This document shows positions 48,607 through 57,759 of a DNA stretch of 64,000 bases, one piece after another. This DNA comes from NIOZ-UU13 sp035528395. GTDB taxonomy: Bacteria; Planctomycetota; Phycisphaerae; Sedimentisphaerales; Anaerobacaceae. The stretch is taken from NCBI GenBank assembly GCA_035528395.1, contig DATKYR010000192.1, forward strand, positions 9,522 to 73,521, given 5' to 3'. Below the pieces are notes generated by a model that was not told the origin of the DNA, searched no databases, and was given only the letters and a program-made list of their open reading frames with translations. Both the position numbers and the translations under genes were made by a program. Positions within the stretch are counted from its first letter, which is position 1. Each line of letters begins with the position of its first letter.

Positions 48607-49076
48607 AAGTGCCTAAAGTGTCTAAAGTGAGCTAAAGTGTCTAAAGTGACGGTTTTCCTTAACTTTAGTTCACTCATGAGCACTCCAAACTTTAGTTTAT
48701 TTTTTTCCGTTGGATGTAAAAATAGCGAGGAATTCTGTGCATTCTTCGTAATCGCTTTTTAGTTTTTTCCAGGGTAGCCATTTTAGCTTTGCAATTATTT
48801 CCAACCAGTATTGTGTTTCACTGGATTCACTTTCACAAATCTTAATCTTGTTTTTGAAATCTGCTTTGCTTCTGGCTCGATTGGCTTCTCGATAGTTTGC
48901 ACCAATAGATGTTCCAGATTTTGTGATTTGAGTCCTTATGACTCTGCCCTCCGGTGTGTTCGGTAAAGTTCTCGATAAATGGATTATTCGCACTGCGGAT
49001 TCTCTTGTTCGCTTCTCAAGCTCTTTTGCGAATTCTTTATTATTCATACTTTAAATCGAGTTCACTTTAGGCACTT
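48607..49076. mobile_element. Inverted-repeat cassette with a four-helix-bundle gene
   Basis: AAGTGCCTAAAGTG (48607-48620) and its perfect complement (49063-49076) bracket the 116-residue four-helix-bundle gene. The left repeat continues as an array of CTAAAGTG words; the right repeat abuts the stop codon of the reductive activator gene and merges with AGTGTGA heptamers. The same 14-base repeat brackets the cassette at 46689-46820. Confidence 0.5.
48697..49047 (-). CDS. Four-helix-bundle protein (S23 / rRNA intervening-sequence family)
   Basis: 116 residues with the family pattern: RIIHLSRTLPNTPEGRVIRTQITKSGTSIGANYREANRARSK, in which SIGANYREA is diagnostic, then ESSETQYWLEII. The fold is a four-helix bundle; members are found in 23S rRNA intervening sequences and scattered in genomes. 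The function is unclear. It is out of place in an acetyl-CoA pathway operon and is bracketed by identical inverted repeats. Confidence 0.88.
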   Translation of the reverse strand: MNNKEFAKELEKRTRESAVRIIHLSRTLPNTPEGRVIRTQITKSGTSIGANYREANRARSKADFKNKIKICESESSETQYWLEIIAKLKWLPWKKLKSDYEECTEFLAIFTSNGKK

Positions 49077-50998
49077 CACATTTCACACTTCACACTTGTA
49101 ACCGAGGGGAACAGTGACAAGTCCGTGTGCGGCAAAAAATTAGCTCTTGTAAATTCGTCCATATATCCCGGATGGCTCATCAAATCAAAATATGTCATAC
49201 TCTTGGCGATTTTTTCTGCTGCCTTGAGAGCTTTTCGGCTAAGCAGTACGGTCTTGGCCCCTGCGATTGAGGTGTTTCCCACAAATTGAATCTTCTCCAA
49301 AGGCACATCAGGTAACATCCCGATAGTAACGGCCTGGCGAACGTTCAGGAAGTTCCCGAATCCCCCAGCCAGGTAAACCGCATCCAGGTCTTCGAGCTTT
49401 GTCTGGGTTGACTCCATAAGGACCCTGATGGCGGCGAAGACACCCGCCTTGGAACGAACCAAATTATCGATGTCGGCCTGGGTGATTACTATTTCCTCGT
49501 GCTCGTTACCTGCCGGGGCTATCTGGAACTGCAGGCCTTCGTCACCTTCGGTTAATCTTGGTTGGCCGTTAGATTTGAATCGCCCCGTTCGGTCTATGAT
49601 GCCGTGGGTAAATAACTCGGCAAGGGTATCCAGAAGGCCCGAGCCGCAAATGCCGACAGGATGGGTGTCCCCGATTGTCTTAAGCTCGATAGAACCATCG
49701 TCGAGAATAGTCAGTTTTTCGATAGCCCCGGCACCGGCCCTCATGCCGTGCTTGACGCCGCTTCCTTCAAATGCAGGGCCTGCCGAGCTTGAGGCGCAGA
49801 CCAGCCAATCCCGATTACCAAGCACAACCTCACCGTTTGTTCCAATATCAGCGAAAAGTGAGATGCCTTTTTTAGTAAAGATTCGCGTGGTTAGAACGCC
49901 GGCTACTATGTCACTGCCCACGTAAGCAGCTACACTTGGCAGGCAGTATAATAAACCTCGCTTGTTGATCTGGACGCCTGCTTCTGCCGCCCGGATTGGG
50001 GGCACAAAGCTGGCTGAGGCGATATATGGCTCTCTGCGGATTCGTGTAGGGTCTAAATTCAGCAAGAAATGCACCATTGCGGTGTTGCCGGCACATATTA
50101 CCGCGGTTATGTCATGCAAATCGATTTTTTGCCTCGTTGCAAGTGTGACAATAAGATTGTTCACATCGTTCACGATGCGATTTTGCATCTCATCGAAAGC
50201 GTTATTCTCTTCTGCGTAGATGATTCGGCGAATGTAGTCCTCGCCAAAGTTAATCTGGCTGTTATATGTAGCCTCTGTATCTATAGTCTTGGCATTTATC
50301 AGGTCAACAAGATGGGCCACAACCGTCGTAGTGCCCAGGTCAACCGCCACGGCAAAGTTCGTCTTACAGCGCTTTATCGGCTCGACCTCTATGACCTCTG
50401 TCGTTCCACTACGCCGACCAATAGTGACTGCAACCTTGTAATTCGTCACAAGAAGCACTTTTGAAAGTCCCTGCAGAATGCGAAAGCCGGTCTGCATTAT
50501 AGGGGCATCTATCTGCTCGCGTATCGCAACATATAGGCGCTCGTGGTCGGCAGTATGGTCGTGTACGGTCGGTGGTGACATCTCCAGGGCAAGTTTGCGG
50601 ACCAAAGCGTCAAGCTCAAACAATCCTTCCCGCACTTCACCGGCGAGCTCGCTGAATCTGCGGGCGTCTGTGTCCATAAGTATCTGACTTGTTTCCAAGG
50701 TATGAGACTTTGGAACGGTTATGGTCATATCGGAAAGGACTTTGCTCTGGCAGGCAAGAACGACATTTTCACGTGTTTCGTCCGGCGTAAGTAAAGCTGT
50801 GGGCTTGCTTTGAAATTGCCCTTCATCAATTATTACTTTGCATTTTCCGCAATATCCATCACCGCCGCAGATGCTGCTTAAATAAATACCTGCTTTGTGG
50901 GCGGCCTCGAGTAGAACCGTCCCGCCCGGTACTTCTATTTTAAGACCGCTTGGTTCAAAACGTACTGTGAATTTTTTTTTCTTCTTGCTTTCTTCCAT
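49076..50998 (-). CDS. Reductive activator of the corrinoid iron-sulfur protein (RACo-like ASKHA ATPase)
   Basis: About 640 residues from the ATG at 50998; an upstream frame to 51079 is made of repeat sequence and is rejected. A [2Fe-2S] ferredoxin domain (CGGDGYCGKC, about residues 40-50) is followed by a linker and an ASKHA ATPase with VDLGTTTV, FADIGTNGE and YLAGGFGNFL. It uses ATP to push an electron to inactive Co(II) of the corrinoid protein and so restore Co(I). The last residues, SVKCEM, are encoded in a heptamer repeat. Located directly after acsC. Confidence 0.88.
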   Translation of the reverse strand: MEESKKKKKFTVRFEPSGLKIEVPGGTVLLEAAHKAGIYLSSICGGDGYCGKCKVIIDEGQFQSKPTALLTPDETRENVVLACQSKVLSDMTITVPKSHTLETSQILMDTDARRFSELAGEVREGLFELDALVRKLALEMSPPTVHDHTADHERLYVAIREQIDAPIMQTGFRILQGLSKVLLVTNYKVAVTIGRRSGTTEVIEVEPIKRCKTNFAVAVDLGTTTVVAHLVDLINAKTIDTEATYNSQINFGEDYIRRIIYAEENNAFDEMQNRIVNDVNNLIVTLATRQKIDLHDITAVICAGNTAMVHFLLNLDPTRIRREPYIASASFVPPIRAAEAGVQINKRGLLYCLPSVAAYVGSDIVAGVLTTRIFTKKGISLFADIGTNGEVVLGNRDWLVCASSSAGPAFEGSGVKHGMRAGAGAIEKLTILDDGSIELKTIGDTHPVGICGSGLLDTLAELFTHGIIDRTGRFKSNGQPRLTEGDEGLQFQIAPAGNEHEEIVITQADIDNLVRSKAGVFAAIRVLMESTQTKLEDLDAVYLAGGFGNFLNVRQAVTIGMLPDVPLEKIQFVGNTSIAGAKTVLLSRKALKAAEKIAKSMTYFDLMSHPGYMDEFTRANFLPHTDLSLFPSVTSVKCEM

Positions 50999-50999
50999 T

Positions 51000-51095
51000 C
51001 TCAATTCTCGATACTCGATTCTCCATTCTCGATACTCGATTCTCGATTCTCGATACTCGTTTTTTCCTTTTACGAGCATCTAACATCGAGCAACG
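51000..51095. repeat. Short-word repeat array (TCTCGATAC words)
   Basis: TTCTCGATACTCGATTCTC-type words repeat with a period of 7-8 bases, followed near 51075-51095 by reversed words such as CGAGCAACGAGCATC. It fills the gap between acsC and the activator gene and extends the activator reading frame upstream without homology. Confidence 0.65.
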
Positions 51096-51105
51096 AGCAT
51101 CCAGT

Positions 51106-52443
51106 TTAATTCCAGACTTCCTGGAGATATTTAGGCAGCATCGAACACTCTCTTGGACCAACCATAACCTCCCAGTTTGTGGCCTCTTCGAGTTTGCCGC
51201 TCATTACAGCGACGTAACCGGGGATGATTAGTTTGCGGTGTTTGACCAGGTCTTCCACGCCGTATTTGGTCATAGCATCAGCTACCGTTTTTTCGTTGAG
51301 CTTGTCTCCGGAATATGCCGTCAATACACTTGTGCCTTCTGTATCAACCACGAGAATATAGCTCGGCACCCTGCTGGCCTCGACGTCCGATTCCACTGTG
51401 TAGTATGTCAGTGAAAAGTTCGTCGTAAACATCATCGGTGAATTCTCATTAGGCTCGCCAATACGATAGACTTTCGGTTCTACCTGGACAGGCTTCTGTG
51501 GGTCGGTAAAGATATTCATAACCGCGGTCAGCATAGGCAAAAGCGCATAGGGTTCGACAGTGTCGAGCACGACGATACCGGCATATTTGCAAATTAGACT
51601 TATGGCGGAAGCTGCCTGTGTATCGGCGTCACCATCAACAACAAAGGATATTGTTGGATAACCTAACGGCCTGAAAACCTTTTTCAGCGCCAAAGCTCGC
51701 ATCTTTGACAGATTAAACATTTGGTCCTGCAGGCTCGGGCTCTCAAGGTTTAATACAATATCTTCGACTCCTTCGGCCTTAATCTTTTCGGTAAGCTCGG
51801 CCAGGGCCTCAATTGATTCGGCTTTTGCCACAAGCGGGCAGCCATTTTCCTTGGCGATTTTTGCCATCTCCTGGGCCGTATCGGGCGTGGCCGAGGCAAG
51901 TAAAGGTACAGATTCTTTAGTTTTAGCTACTGCCGCGGCCATTGCATCGGGTGATTGGGTTACTAAGATTAATGCAAGGTCGCTGCCATCCTTTACCACT
52001 GCGGCGGCCTGTGCAAAAGACTCAGGCGAGCCGCTGTCGTTGACGAGAGCTATGGCCTTAACTCCAATCTTGATCCCGATACGCTCGAACTGGAGTGCAT
52101 TTACGGCCTCGATGCGTTTGGTTAAATCCTCGCCGGTAAGTTTGTCCGAGACGGTTACGGCCAGAACGGTCGGATTATAAAATTTTTCTTCGTGTCGGAA
52201 CATTACCGTTTCCTGCCCGAGCTGGACCTGATTGTCTCCGGTGCCGAACACAACTTTTGCCATCGGTGGGGCTGCAGCAGCAGCGAGTTTTTCTTTGGCT
52301 TCTTCAGAGACGTCGGGGCAGTCTTCGAGTTTGGCGCGTTTCTGGGCAAGCGCCATTGCAAAGGCCAGGCAAGTAGGCATGCCGCACTTTTTGCAGTTGG
52401 TTTTTGGTAGGAGTTTAAATATATCCAATCCTGTCAGTGCCAT
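51106..52443 (-). CDS. acsC: Corrinoid iron-sulfur protein large subunit
   Basis: 445 residues, matching AcsC/CdhE. The N-terminal 4Fe-4S motif is KTNCKKCGMPTCLAFA with a fourth Cys in EDCPD (about residues 16-42), then a TIM barrel, and a C-terminal corrinoid-binding domain near PGYVAVMSGKLEEATNW. With AcsD it carries the methyl group to acetyl-CoA synthase. Confidence 0.94.
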   Translation of the reverse strand: MALTGLDIFKLLPKTNCKKCGMPTCLAFAMALAQKRAKLEDCPDVSEEAKEKLAAAAAPPMAKVVFGTGDNQVQLGQETVMFRHEEKFYNPTVLAVTVSDKLTGEDLTKRIEAVNALQFERIGIKIGVKAIALVNDSGSPESFAQAAAVVKDGSDLALILVTQSPDAMAAAVAKTKESVPLLASATPDTAQEMAKIAKENGCPLVAKAESIEALAELTEKIKAEGVEDIVLNLESPSLQDQMFNLSKMRALALKKVFRPLGYPTISFVVDGDADTQAASAISLICKYAGIVVLDTVEPYALLPMLTAVMNIFTDPQKPVQVEPKVYRIGEPNENSPMMFTTNFSLTYYTVESDVEASRVPSYILVVDTEGTSVLTAYSGDKLNEKTVADAMTKYGVEDLVKHRKLIIPGYVAVMSGKLEEATNWEVMVGPRECSMLPKYLQEVWN

Positions 52444-52457
52444 AATAGTTCTCCTTA

Positions 52458-52500
52458 TGTCGGAAGTCAGATGTCAGAAGTCAGAAATCAGAGGTCAGAA
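52458..52500. repeat. Short-word repeat array (GTCAGAA words)
   Basis: GTCAGAA, GTCAGAT, ATCAGAG and similar words follow each other with a period of 7-8 bases. On the other side of the four-helix-bundle remnant (52625-52650) lie reversed words such as TCTGTCTTCTGTTCTCTGTC. Confidence 0.6.
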
Positions 52501-52619
52501 AAATTCTGCCAGTTGTTTGTTAAACTATAAAGCATCGCATTGACTTCGTCATATCTATCATCTAATTTCTTGTACTCATCTTCTGTTATATGTCTGCAAT
52601 CTCTTAGGTTCTTAATCAC
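52488..52619 (-). pseudogene. C-terminal remnant of a four-helix-bundle gene
   Basis: The 43-codon frame, too short to call as a gene, reads VIKNLRDCRHITEDEYKKL, then DDRYDEVNAMLYSLTNNW. This is the C-terminal helix pattern of the S23-type four-helix-bundle family (ELY-L..(E/D)EY..L...YDE...ML..L...W). The N-terminal half with the SIGANY motif is missing. It lies between acsB and acsC and is flanked by inverted short-word arrays. Confidence 0.6.
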
Positions 52620-52649
52620 CGGTGGCTCTCTGTCTTCTGTTCTCTGTCC

Positions 52650-54836
52650 TTAGAACATAGGTTCTAAAGTCGTTACGGGATGCTCGTTTTTTGTAATAAA
52701 TTCCAGAACCTCTTCTTCAGTTGTGGCTGTGGTCTCATCGGCAATCTTGGCGAGGAATTCTTCCGAGGTCAGTCCTATTTCCTTGACTCTTTCGCTGAAA
52801 GTATCCTTAATGTCTTCTTTCAGCATGGTGGGCATCCATACTATTCGCTTAATTCCGCCTTCAGCAGCGATGAATTTCTTCGAGCAGATGTAATGCTTAG
52901 AATGGCCAATGAAGCCCGGCGTTTGCTGTCCGCCGCCTACAGTGCCGGCCAGTGTCGAGAACTTCATTCCGCAAGGTGTCATCTCAGGGAACTCCCTGTT
53001 AACAATCATTATGCCACCTGTTGAGGGCAGCACAGCAGCGATACATTCGAAGCAGCCGCAGGAGGTCATCGGGTCGGTAATCATACTGTACTGGCTCATT
53101 CGCTCAACGTTACCACCGCTGGTTTTGAGGACGAATGCGTTTATTCTGTCCCACTGGCCGATGGTCGGCTCGATGCAATTGCCTTTGGAGATGGGCTGAT
53201 TCGGTCCGGACGGAGTTATCTCATATGCCGCCCGACAGTCCAGCCAGCTATAAGCACCGCATAGGCCCGGCCGTTCAGGTGAAACTACACATAAATGATT
53301 CGGGGCGAAACTCTGACAAAGTGTGCAGGAATAAAACGTCTCTATGTCTTCGTCCTGCATGCCCGCTAATCGTGCATCACGCTCGGCATAGACGGCCTGG
53401 GCCTGCTTACGAAGCTCTTCCACCTGCTTTTGGTCGGTGAACAATTTGACCTGTACCTTATCTAAAATACTCGAATATTCGTCGTGGAACTTGGCGTGCA
53501 GGAGCTTACCAATGTGTTCAAGCTTGAATCCCGCCTTTGCGGCGTCGTTGCTGATTCGTATCCAGTTAATGTCCCGCTGTCCCATATGCCAGAGTCCCTG
53601 TGCTTCGTTCATAAACGTATGTATATGCCGCTCCAGCACAGGTTCAAAGTCAGGCTGCATTTTTCTTCCCGCCACTTCAACTATAATTCCCAGCGGCAGT
53701 TTTCCACCGGCCTCCAACGAATCGACATCAGGTCCCTGCACTTCAACGTTACCGTCTTCAACATCGCTGATTTCTCGCATGCGGAGCCATTCGAAGGCTG
53801 GGGTTCTCTGCCCGCCGAACTCGCAGTGCATTTCTTCCTTGCGGATACGTTCACCTTCAAAAGCCGGACTGACAGAGATGGGGATTGGTATTTCCGTGAT
53901 TTTTATTTTAAGACCGCGGACTTCAATGGCTTTCTCTACGATTTGGTCATGAGGGATATTCGAAACAACGTGCTCATACGTGCACACACCGGTAGGTAAA
54001 ATCTCCGGGATGTCCGAATCGGCGATAGTTGGAAAGCCGTAATTAATCGCACCTGCGGCGTTAGCATACCATTCATCAGTGACCTCGCCCAGTGCCATAA
54101 CAAAGGCAAAGATTCTGTTTTTGTTGTAGAGCAGGTTGCGTCGGAAATCGCCGGGTTGGACACCTCCGAAACTAAGGGCAGCTCGGCTTGCGAATCCGAG
54201 TGAATATATCGCTGAAGTTATTTCCCGTCCGAAAGGCACCAGTCGTGTTTCCCAGCCTAACTGTACACCGCCTTCGACGAGCTGCTCGGCGAAAGTAGTA
54301 CCGTTATTGTGCGCAGACATAAAAACGTATAGACAGCGTTCCTGGAGCTTGCGGGCAATATCGACGGCTGTTTCAACGTCCGGGGCCGAGCCGACAACAG
54401 CCGCAAATCCGGGTGCGGTACCGTCCACAAACTGGATACCACGTTCGCGGAGTATTACATCGTCCGCCGCTCCGAGCCAAATATCGACCACCGGATTGGG
54501 GCCGATTAAATATTTGCAAGCCTCGATAGTCTCCTCCGCAAAGAGAGTTGCCATACCGGCATCCAGGGTGTGGCCCAGATAAGGCACCCATAAATCATCA
54601 TCAACAAGCGGGGGAAGTAAGTCCTTTACTTCTTGCATTACTTCTTTGAAGTCGGCTAATTTTTCCACCACTTTTCCGGTCATAGAGTAAATGATGGGCA
54701 TGTAGTAACCGGTGTTCGGAAACTCGACTCGGCAATCTTCACCTTTTTCCTTGATGGCCCGCGTTAAAATATCTTCGGCCTGTTTGGCTATCTTATGAGC
54801 GCCACGTATGGCTGCTGATGCAATGATTTTTGACAT
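52650..54836 (-). CDS. acsB: Acetyl-CoA synthase (CODH/ACS beta-type catalytic subunit)
   Basis: 728 residues, as in AcsB of acetogens, including the N-terminal domain that binds CODH. The A-cluster cysteines appear as YSCTLCQSFAPNHLC (about residue 510-525), GLCGAYSWLDC and SCGCFECIAAV. It joins CO, the methyl group and CoA to acetyl-CoA. It is preceded by the CODH gene with a gap of about 65 bases. Confidence 0.96.
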   Translation of the reverse strand: MSKIIASAAIRGAHKIAKQAEDILTRAIKEKGEDCRVEFPNTGYYMPIIYSMTGKVVEKLADFKEVMQEVKDLLPPLVDDDLWVPYLGHTLDAGMATLFAEETIEACKYLIGPNPVVDIWLGAADDVILRERGIQFVDGTAPGFAAVVGSAPDVETAVDIARKLQERCLYVFMSAHNNGTTFAEQLVEGGVQLGWETRLVPFGREITSAIYSLGFASRAALSFGGVQPGDFRRNLLYNKNRIFAFVMALGEVTDEWYANAAGAINYGFPTIADSDIPEILPTGVCTYEHVVSNIPHDQIVEKAIEVRGLKIKITEIPIPISVSPAFEGERIRKEEMHCEFGGQRTPAFEWLRMREISDVEDGNVEVQGPDVDSLEAGGKLPLGIIVEVAGRKMQPDFEPVLERHIHTFMNEAQGLWHMGQRDINWIRISNDAAKAGFKLEHIGKLLHAKFHDEYSSILDKVQVKLFTDQKQVEELRKQAQAVYAERDARLAGMQDEDIETFYSCTLCQSFAPNHLCVVSPERPGLCGAYSWLDCRAAYEITPSGPNQPISKGNCIEPTIGQWDRINAFVLKTSGGNVERMSQYSMITDPMTSCGCFECIAAVLPSTGGIMIVNREFPEMTPCGMKFSTLAGTVGGGQQTPGFIGHSKHYICSKKFIAAEGGIKRIVWMPTMLKEDIKDTFSERVKEIGLTSEEFLAKIADETTATTEEEVLEFITKNEHPVTTLEPMF

Positions 54837-54901
54837 AGAATAATCTACCTTTGTATTTAATGTTCTGAGTAAACTGTATTACATTTTGCTTTTATATTGT
54901 T

Positions 54902-56845
54902 CTACTTTACAGATAAAGCTCGCCGATCCGCCATATCGTAGAGCTTGCGTTCTGTTTCTTTATTGATACCCAGTGCATCGCGCTTGCTTTCGATATGCTG
55001 GATTATCATTTCAGCGGCCTTGACGGGGTCGGATTCAACGGCCCATCGGCCGCCCAGCTCTTTTTCTATTCCACTGAATAGATAATCGCTAACGTTTTTG
55101 CTGCCGGAGATGGGCAGAAATTGTTCGCCGAAAACTACTAATGCGCCACTGGCGACAAAGTATTGGCCGATGGCGATTGCTTTTTCAGAAATCGATTCCA
55201 GGCAGGCGCCGGCCACTGGTATTTCGGATATATCCTCGCCGAGGCCGCCTTCCCGTACAATTTCGGTACATGCGACCAGCAGGCGGGAATTGTCCACGCA
55301 ACTTCCACAGGCAAGAACCGGCGGAATGCCCACTGCTTCACAGACTTCTCGCAGACCCGGCCCGGCTAATTCAAGTGCCTCTTTGGGATTTGTCAGGCCC
55401 TGTTTGCCGCACGCAATAGTGGCACAGCCGGTAGTCAGCACTAAAATGTCTCGTTTGATTAGTTCCTTAGCCAGAGTAGTATGGGTAAAGTCTTGTATCA
55501 CTTTTGGGTTGGTGCAGCCAACAATACCTACGACGCCGCGAATTCGGCCATTAATAATGTTGTCGTTCAAGGGGCGGTAGCTGGCCCGGTATCTGCCGCC
55601 TAACATATAGTTGATGGATTCGTGGCTGAAGCCTATGACCGCCTTTTCCTTTTCGTTGGGGATATATACTCTGCCGCGATTGGTATAGTTTTCGATTGCT
55701 ATTTTGACCAGCTCTTTGGCGGTATTCAGCGCGGTTCTTTCTTCCATTGGAACGTGCTCGACGCCGAAGATTTTTCCCTTATCAGCGGTAGTAATCAGTT
55801 TTGTGTGGAAGCATTTGGCGACTTCGGCTAATCCCTGCATCACGCATTGCACATCGACGGCCATTAACTCGACGGCGCCGGTGGCGATGGCCAGCTCCTG
55901 ATTGAGGAAGTTGCCGGCGATGGGAACTCCGTGGCGCATCAACAGTTCGTTGGCTGTACAGCAAATCCCTGCTACGTTGATTCCTTTTGCGCCGGCTTTT
56001 TCCGCCTCGGCGAGCAGGTCTTTGTCCTGGGAGGCGGCAACTATCATCTCCGACAGGATAGGCTCGTGGCCGTGGACGATGATATTTACCTCATCTTTCT
56101 GCAGCACACCGAGGTTGACCTCGCCGCGACCCGGATAGGGGGTTCCGAAAAGAATATCCTGCAGCTCGGTAGCCAGCATGGAGCCGCCCCATCCGTCGGC
56201 AAGGGCTGTTCGGCTGGCGTGCATAATGATATTCTTATAATCCTGGTCCACGCCCATCGTGGTTCTGTGCAGTGCCTCCACCACTTCACGGTCAACGGCC
56301 CGGGGGGTAATGCCGAGCTTTTTCCATATTTCCTGGCGTGGTTGCGGTGCCCGGCGAACCATCAACTGTTCGCCTTCGGGTTTGCCAAACTCAGCCAGGG
56401 CGATTTTTCCGATATCCTCAGCAATATCTTTGACCGAGCGGTCTTTTGTTTTAACGCCTAAATCCTCGGCCACTTTGTATAATTTGATGATATCTTTGAA
56501 TTGATAGTCTGGTGCTTGGCCCCGGGCGGTTGCGAGGAATACTTGCGCCACGCCGCGTCCATGGTCACTGTGGGCACTTGTACCGGCAGCCACCGCTCTT
56601 AGAAAATTGCGGGCCACGATGGTATCTGCGTCAGCTCCACAGACTCCAACCCGGGGTTCTTCTCCAAAGGGATTAATTCGGCAAGGCCCCATAGTGCAAA
56701 TCCGGCAGCAGATTCCCAGTTTCCCAAAACCGCACTGCGGCAATTGGGCCTCAAGCCGGTCCCAGGCGTTCTGCTGGCCTGCTTTGGCCATATGAGCTAT
56801 CATTTCCTGTGCCGCTTTGTCACTACTACGTTTTTTTGGGTTCAT
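54902..56845 (-). CDS. acsA: Ni-Fe carbon monoxide dehydrogenase catalytic subunit
   Basis: 647 residues from the ATG at 56845 (GAGG upstream); a TTG at 56866 is rejected. The D- and B-cluster cysteines lie in CGFGKLGICCRICTMGPCRI (about residues 45-64); the C-cluster ligands are in GICCTANE, GCTNPK, TTGCATIACGK and ACGSCVDNSR. It reduces CO2 to CO for AcsB. The neighbours upstream are diaphorase-like subunits and downstream acsB. Confidence 0.95.
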   Translation of the reverse strand: MNPKKRSSDKAAQEMIAHMAKAGQQNAWDRLEAQLPQCGFGKLGICCRICTMGPCRINPFGEEPRVGVCGADADTIVARNFLRAVAAGTSAHSDHGRGVAQVFLATARGQAPDYQFKDIIKLYKVAEDLGVKTKDRSVKDIAEDIGKIALAEFGKPEGEQLMVRRAPQPRQEIWKKLGITPRAVDREVVEALHRTTMGVDQDYKNIIMHASRTALADGWGGSMLATELQDILFGTPYPGRGEVNLGVLQKDEVNIIVHGHEPILSEMIVAASQDKDLLAEAEKAGAKGINVAGICCTANELLMRHGVPIAGNFLNQELAIATGAVELMAVDVQCVMQGLAEVAKCFHTKLITTADKGKIFGVEHVPMEERTALNTAKELVKIAIENYTNRGRVYIPNEKEKAVIGFSHESINYMLGGRYRASYRPLNDNIINGRIRGVVGIVGCTNPKVIQDFTHTTLAKELIKRDILVLTTGCATIACGKQGLTNPKEALELAGPGLREVCEAVGIPPVLACGSCVDNSRLLVACTEIVREGGLGEDISEIPVAGACLESISEKAIAIGQYFVASGALVVFGEQFLPISGSKNVSDYLFSGIEKELGGRWAVESDPVKAAEMIIQHIESKRDALGINKETERKLYDMADRRALSVK

Positions 56846-56953
56846 AAACAATACCTCAGTACTCAATTAACTCCAACAATTTATCGCATTTCATTTGATA
56901 CTTCAAGCACCGCTATTGGCTCGTCTTAGCCTTCATCGCATTTTCCGGCACAC

Positions 56954-57745
56954 TCACTCCTTTTTGTAAACCGTAGCAGCTTGAAGCCGTACGGCAGTTT
57001 GCAGCTTTCTGCATTTCGGACAAAGGCGTATGCACTGCCGGAATTCTTCGGAACTCATGGTTTCGACTTTGCCCAGGACTCGCTCACTAACCTGCGTGCT
57101 AATAATTGGTGCTCCACACTTCTCGCAGACAAGTAATTTCGACCGCGATTTGAACGGTGATATCTCCACCTCCTGCTGGTCTTGGTGAATCCTGACTTTG
57201 ATGGTTCCCACGGGGCAAACGGCCGCGCATGCTCCGCAGCCGATACAATCGTCGGAAGGCTGCCGGAAGGGCACCGCCACAGCCCTGTCAACGCCGCGTC
57301 CGGCGAATCCGATAGCCGCTTGTCCAATTATCTCCTCACATACGCGAACGCACAGGCCGCACAAGATGCAATTTCGTTGACTCTCCGTGACATTGGGGTA
57401 GCGCGTTTCTTTCACACCCATACGCTCGGCCAATACCTTGAGTTCTTGGCTTTCTGGCGCCCTCGCAAGCAACAGCTCCATGACACCCCCGCGAGCCTGC
57501 TTGGCCCCTTCACTGGAAACATAAACGACAATGTCCCGGCGTACGGGGTAGTTGCAGGCGGTGATTAATTGCCTCCAGTCGCCGCGGTCAAGCTCTACCA
57601 TACAGAGCCGGCACACCGCATCGGGTGAAATGGCCGGGTGATAGCAAAGGGTTGGAACCCAGATTCTGGCCTTTTTAGCAGCGTCGAGAACCGTGGCATC
57701 CTTTTTAACCCTGACCTTACATCCGTCTATGGTTACTATAGGCAC
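56954..57745 (-). CDS. NuoG/HoxU-like iron-sulfur subunit
   Basis: 263 residues from a GTG at 57745, chosen because AAAGG precedes it and the ferredoxin fold begins there (VTIDGCKVRVKKDATVLDAA). It has a plant-type [2Fe-2S] domain (CYHPAISPDAVCRLCMVE), a His-Cys cluster region, and two 4Fe-4S motifs (CILCGLCVRVC and CIGCGACAAVCPVG). A C-terminal extension with CEKCGAP and LCPKCRKL may bind zinc or another cluster. It lacks the H-cluster of HydA and the molybdopterin domain of NuoG. It should relay electrons from the NuoF-like subunit. Confidence 0.85.
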   Translation of the reverse strand: MPIVTIDGCKVRVKKDATVLDAAKKARIWVPTLCYHPAISPDAVCRLCMVELDRGDWRQLITACNYPVRRDIVVYVSSEGAKQARGGVMELLLARAPESQELKVLAERMGVKETRYPNVTESQRNCILCGLCVRVCEEIIGQAAIGFAGRGVDRAVAVPFRQPSDDCIGCGACAAVCPVGTIKVRIHQDQQEVEISPFKSRSKLLVCEKCGAPIISTQVSERVLGKVETMSSEEFRQCIRLCPKCRKLQTAVRLQAATVYKKE

Positions 57746-57759
57746 TGGCTTACCTTTCC

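Noticed and set aside
50999..51079. N-terminal extension of the corrinoid activator (start at 51079)
   Set aside because: The extra residues (EYRESRIEYREWRIEYREL) are translated from the short-word repeat and have no counterpart in the family; the ATG at 50998 fits the ferredoxin domain.
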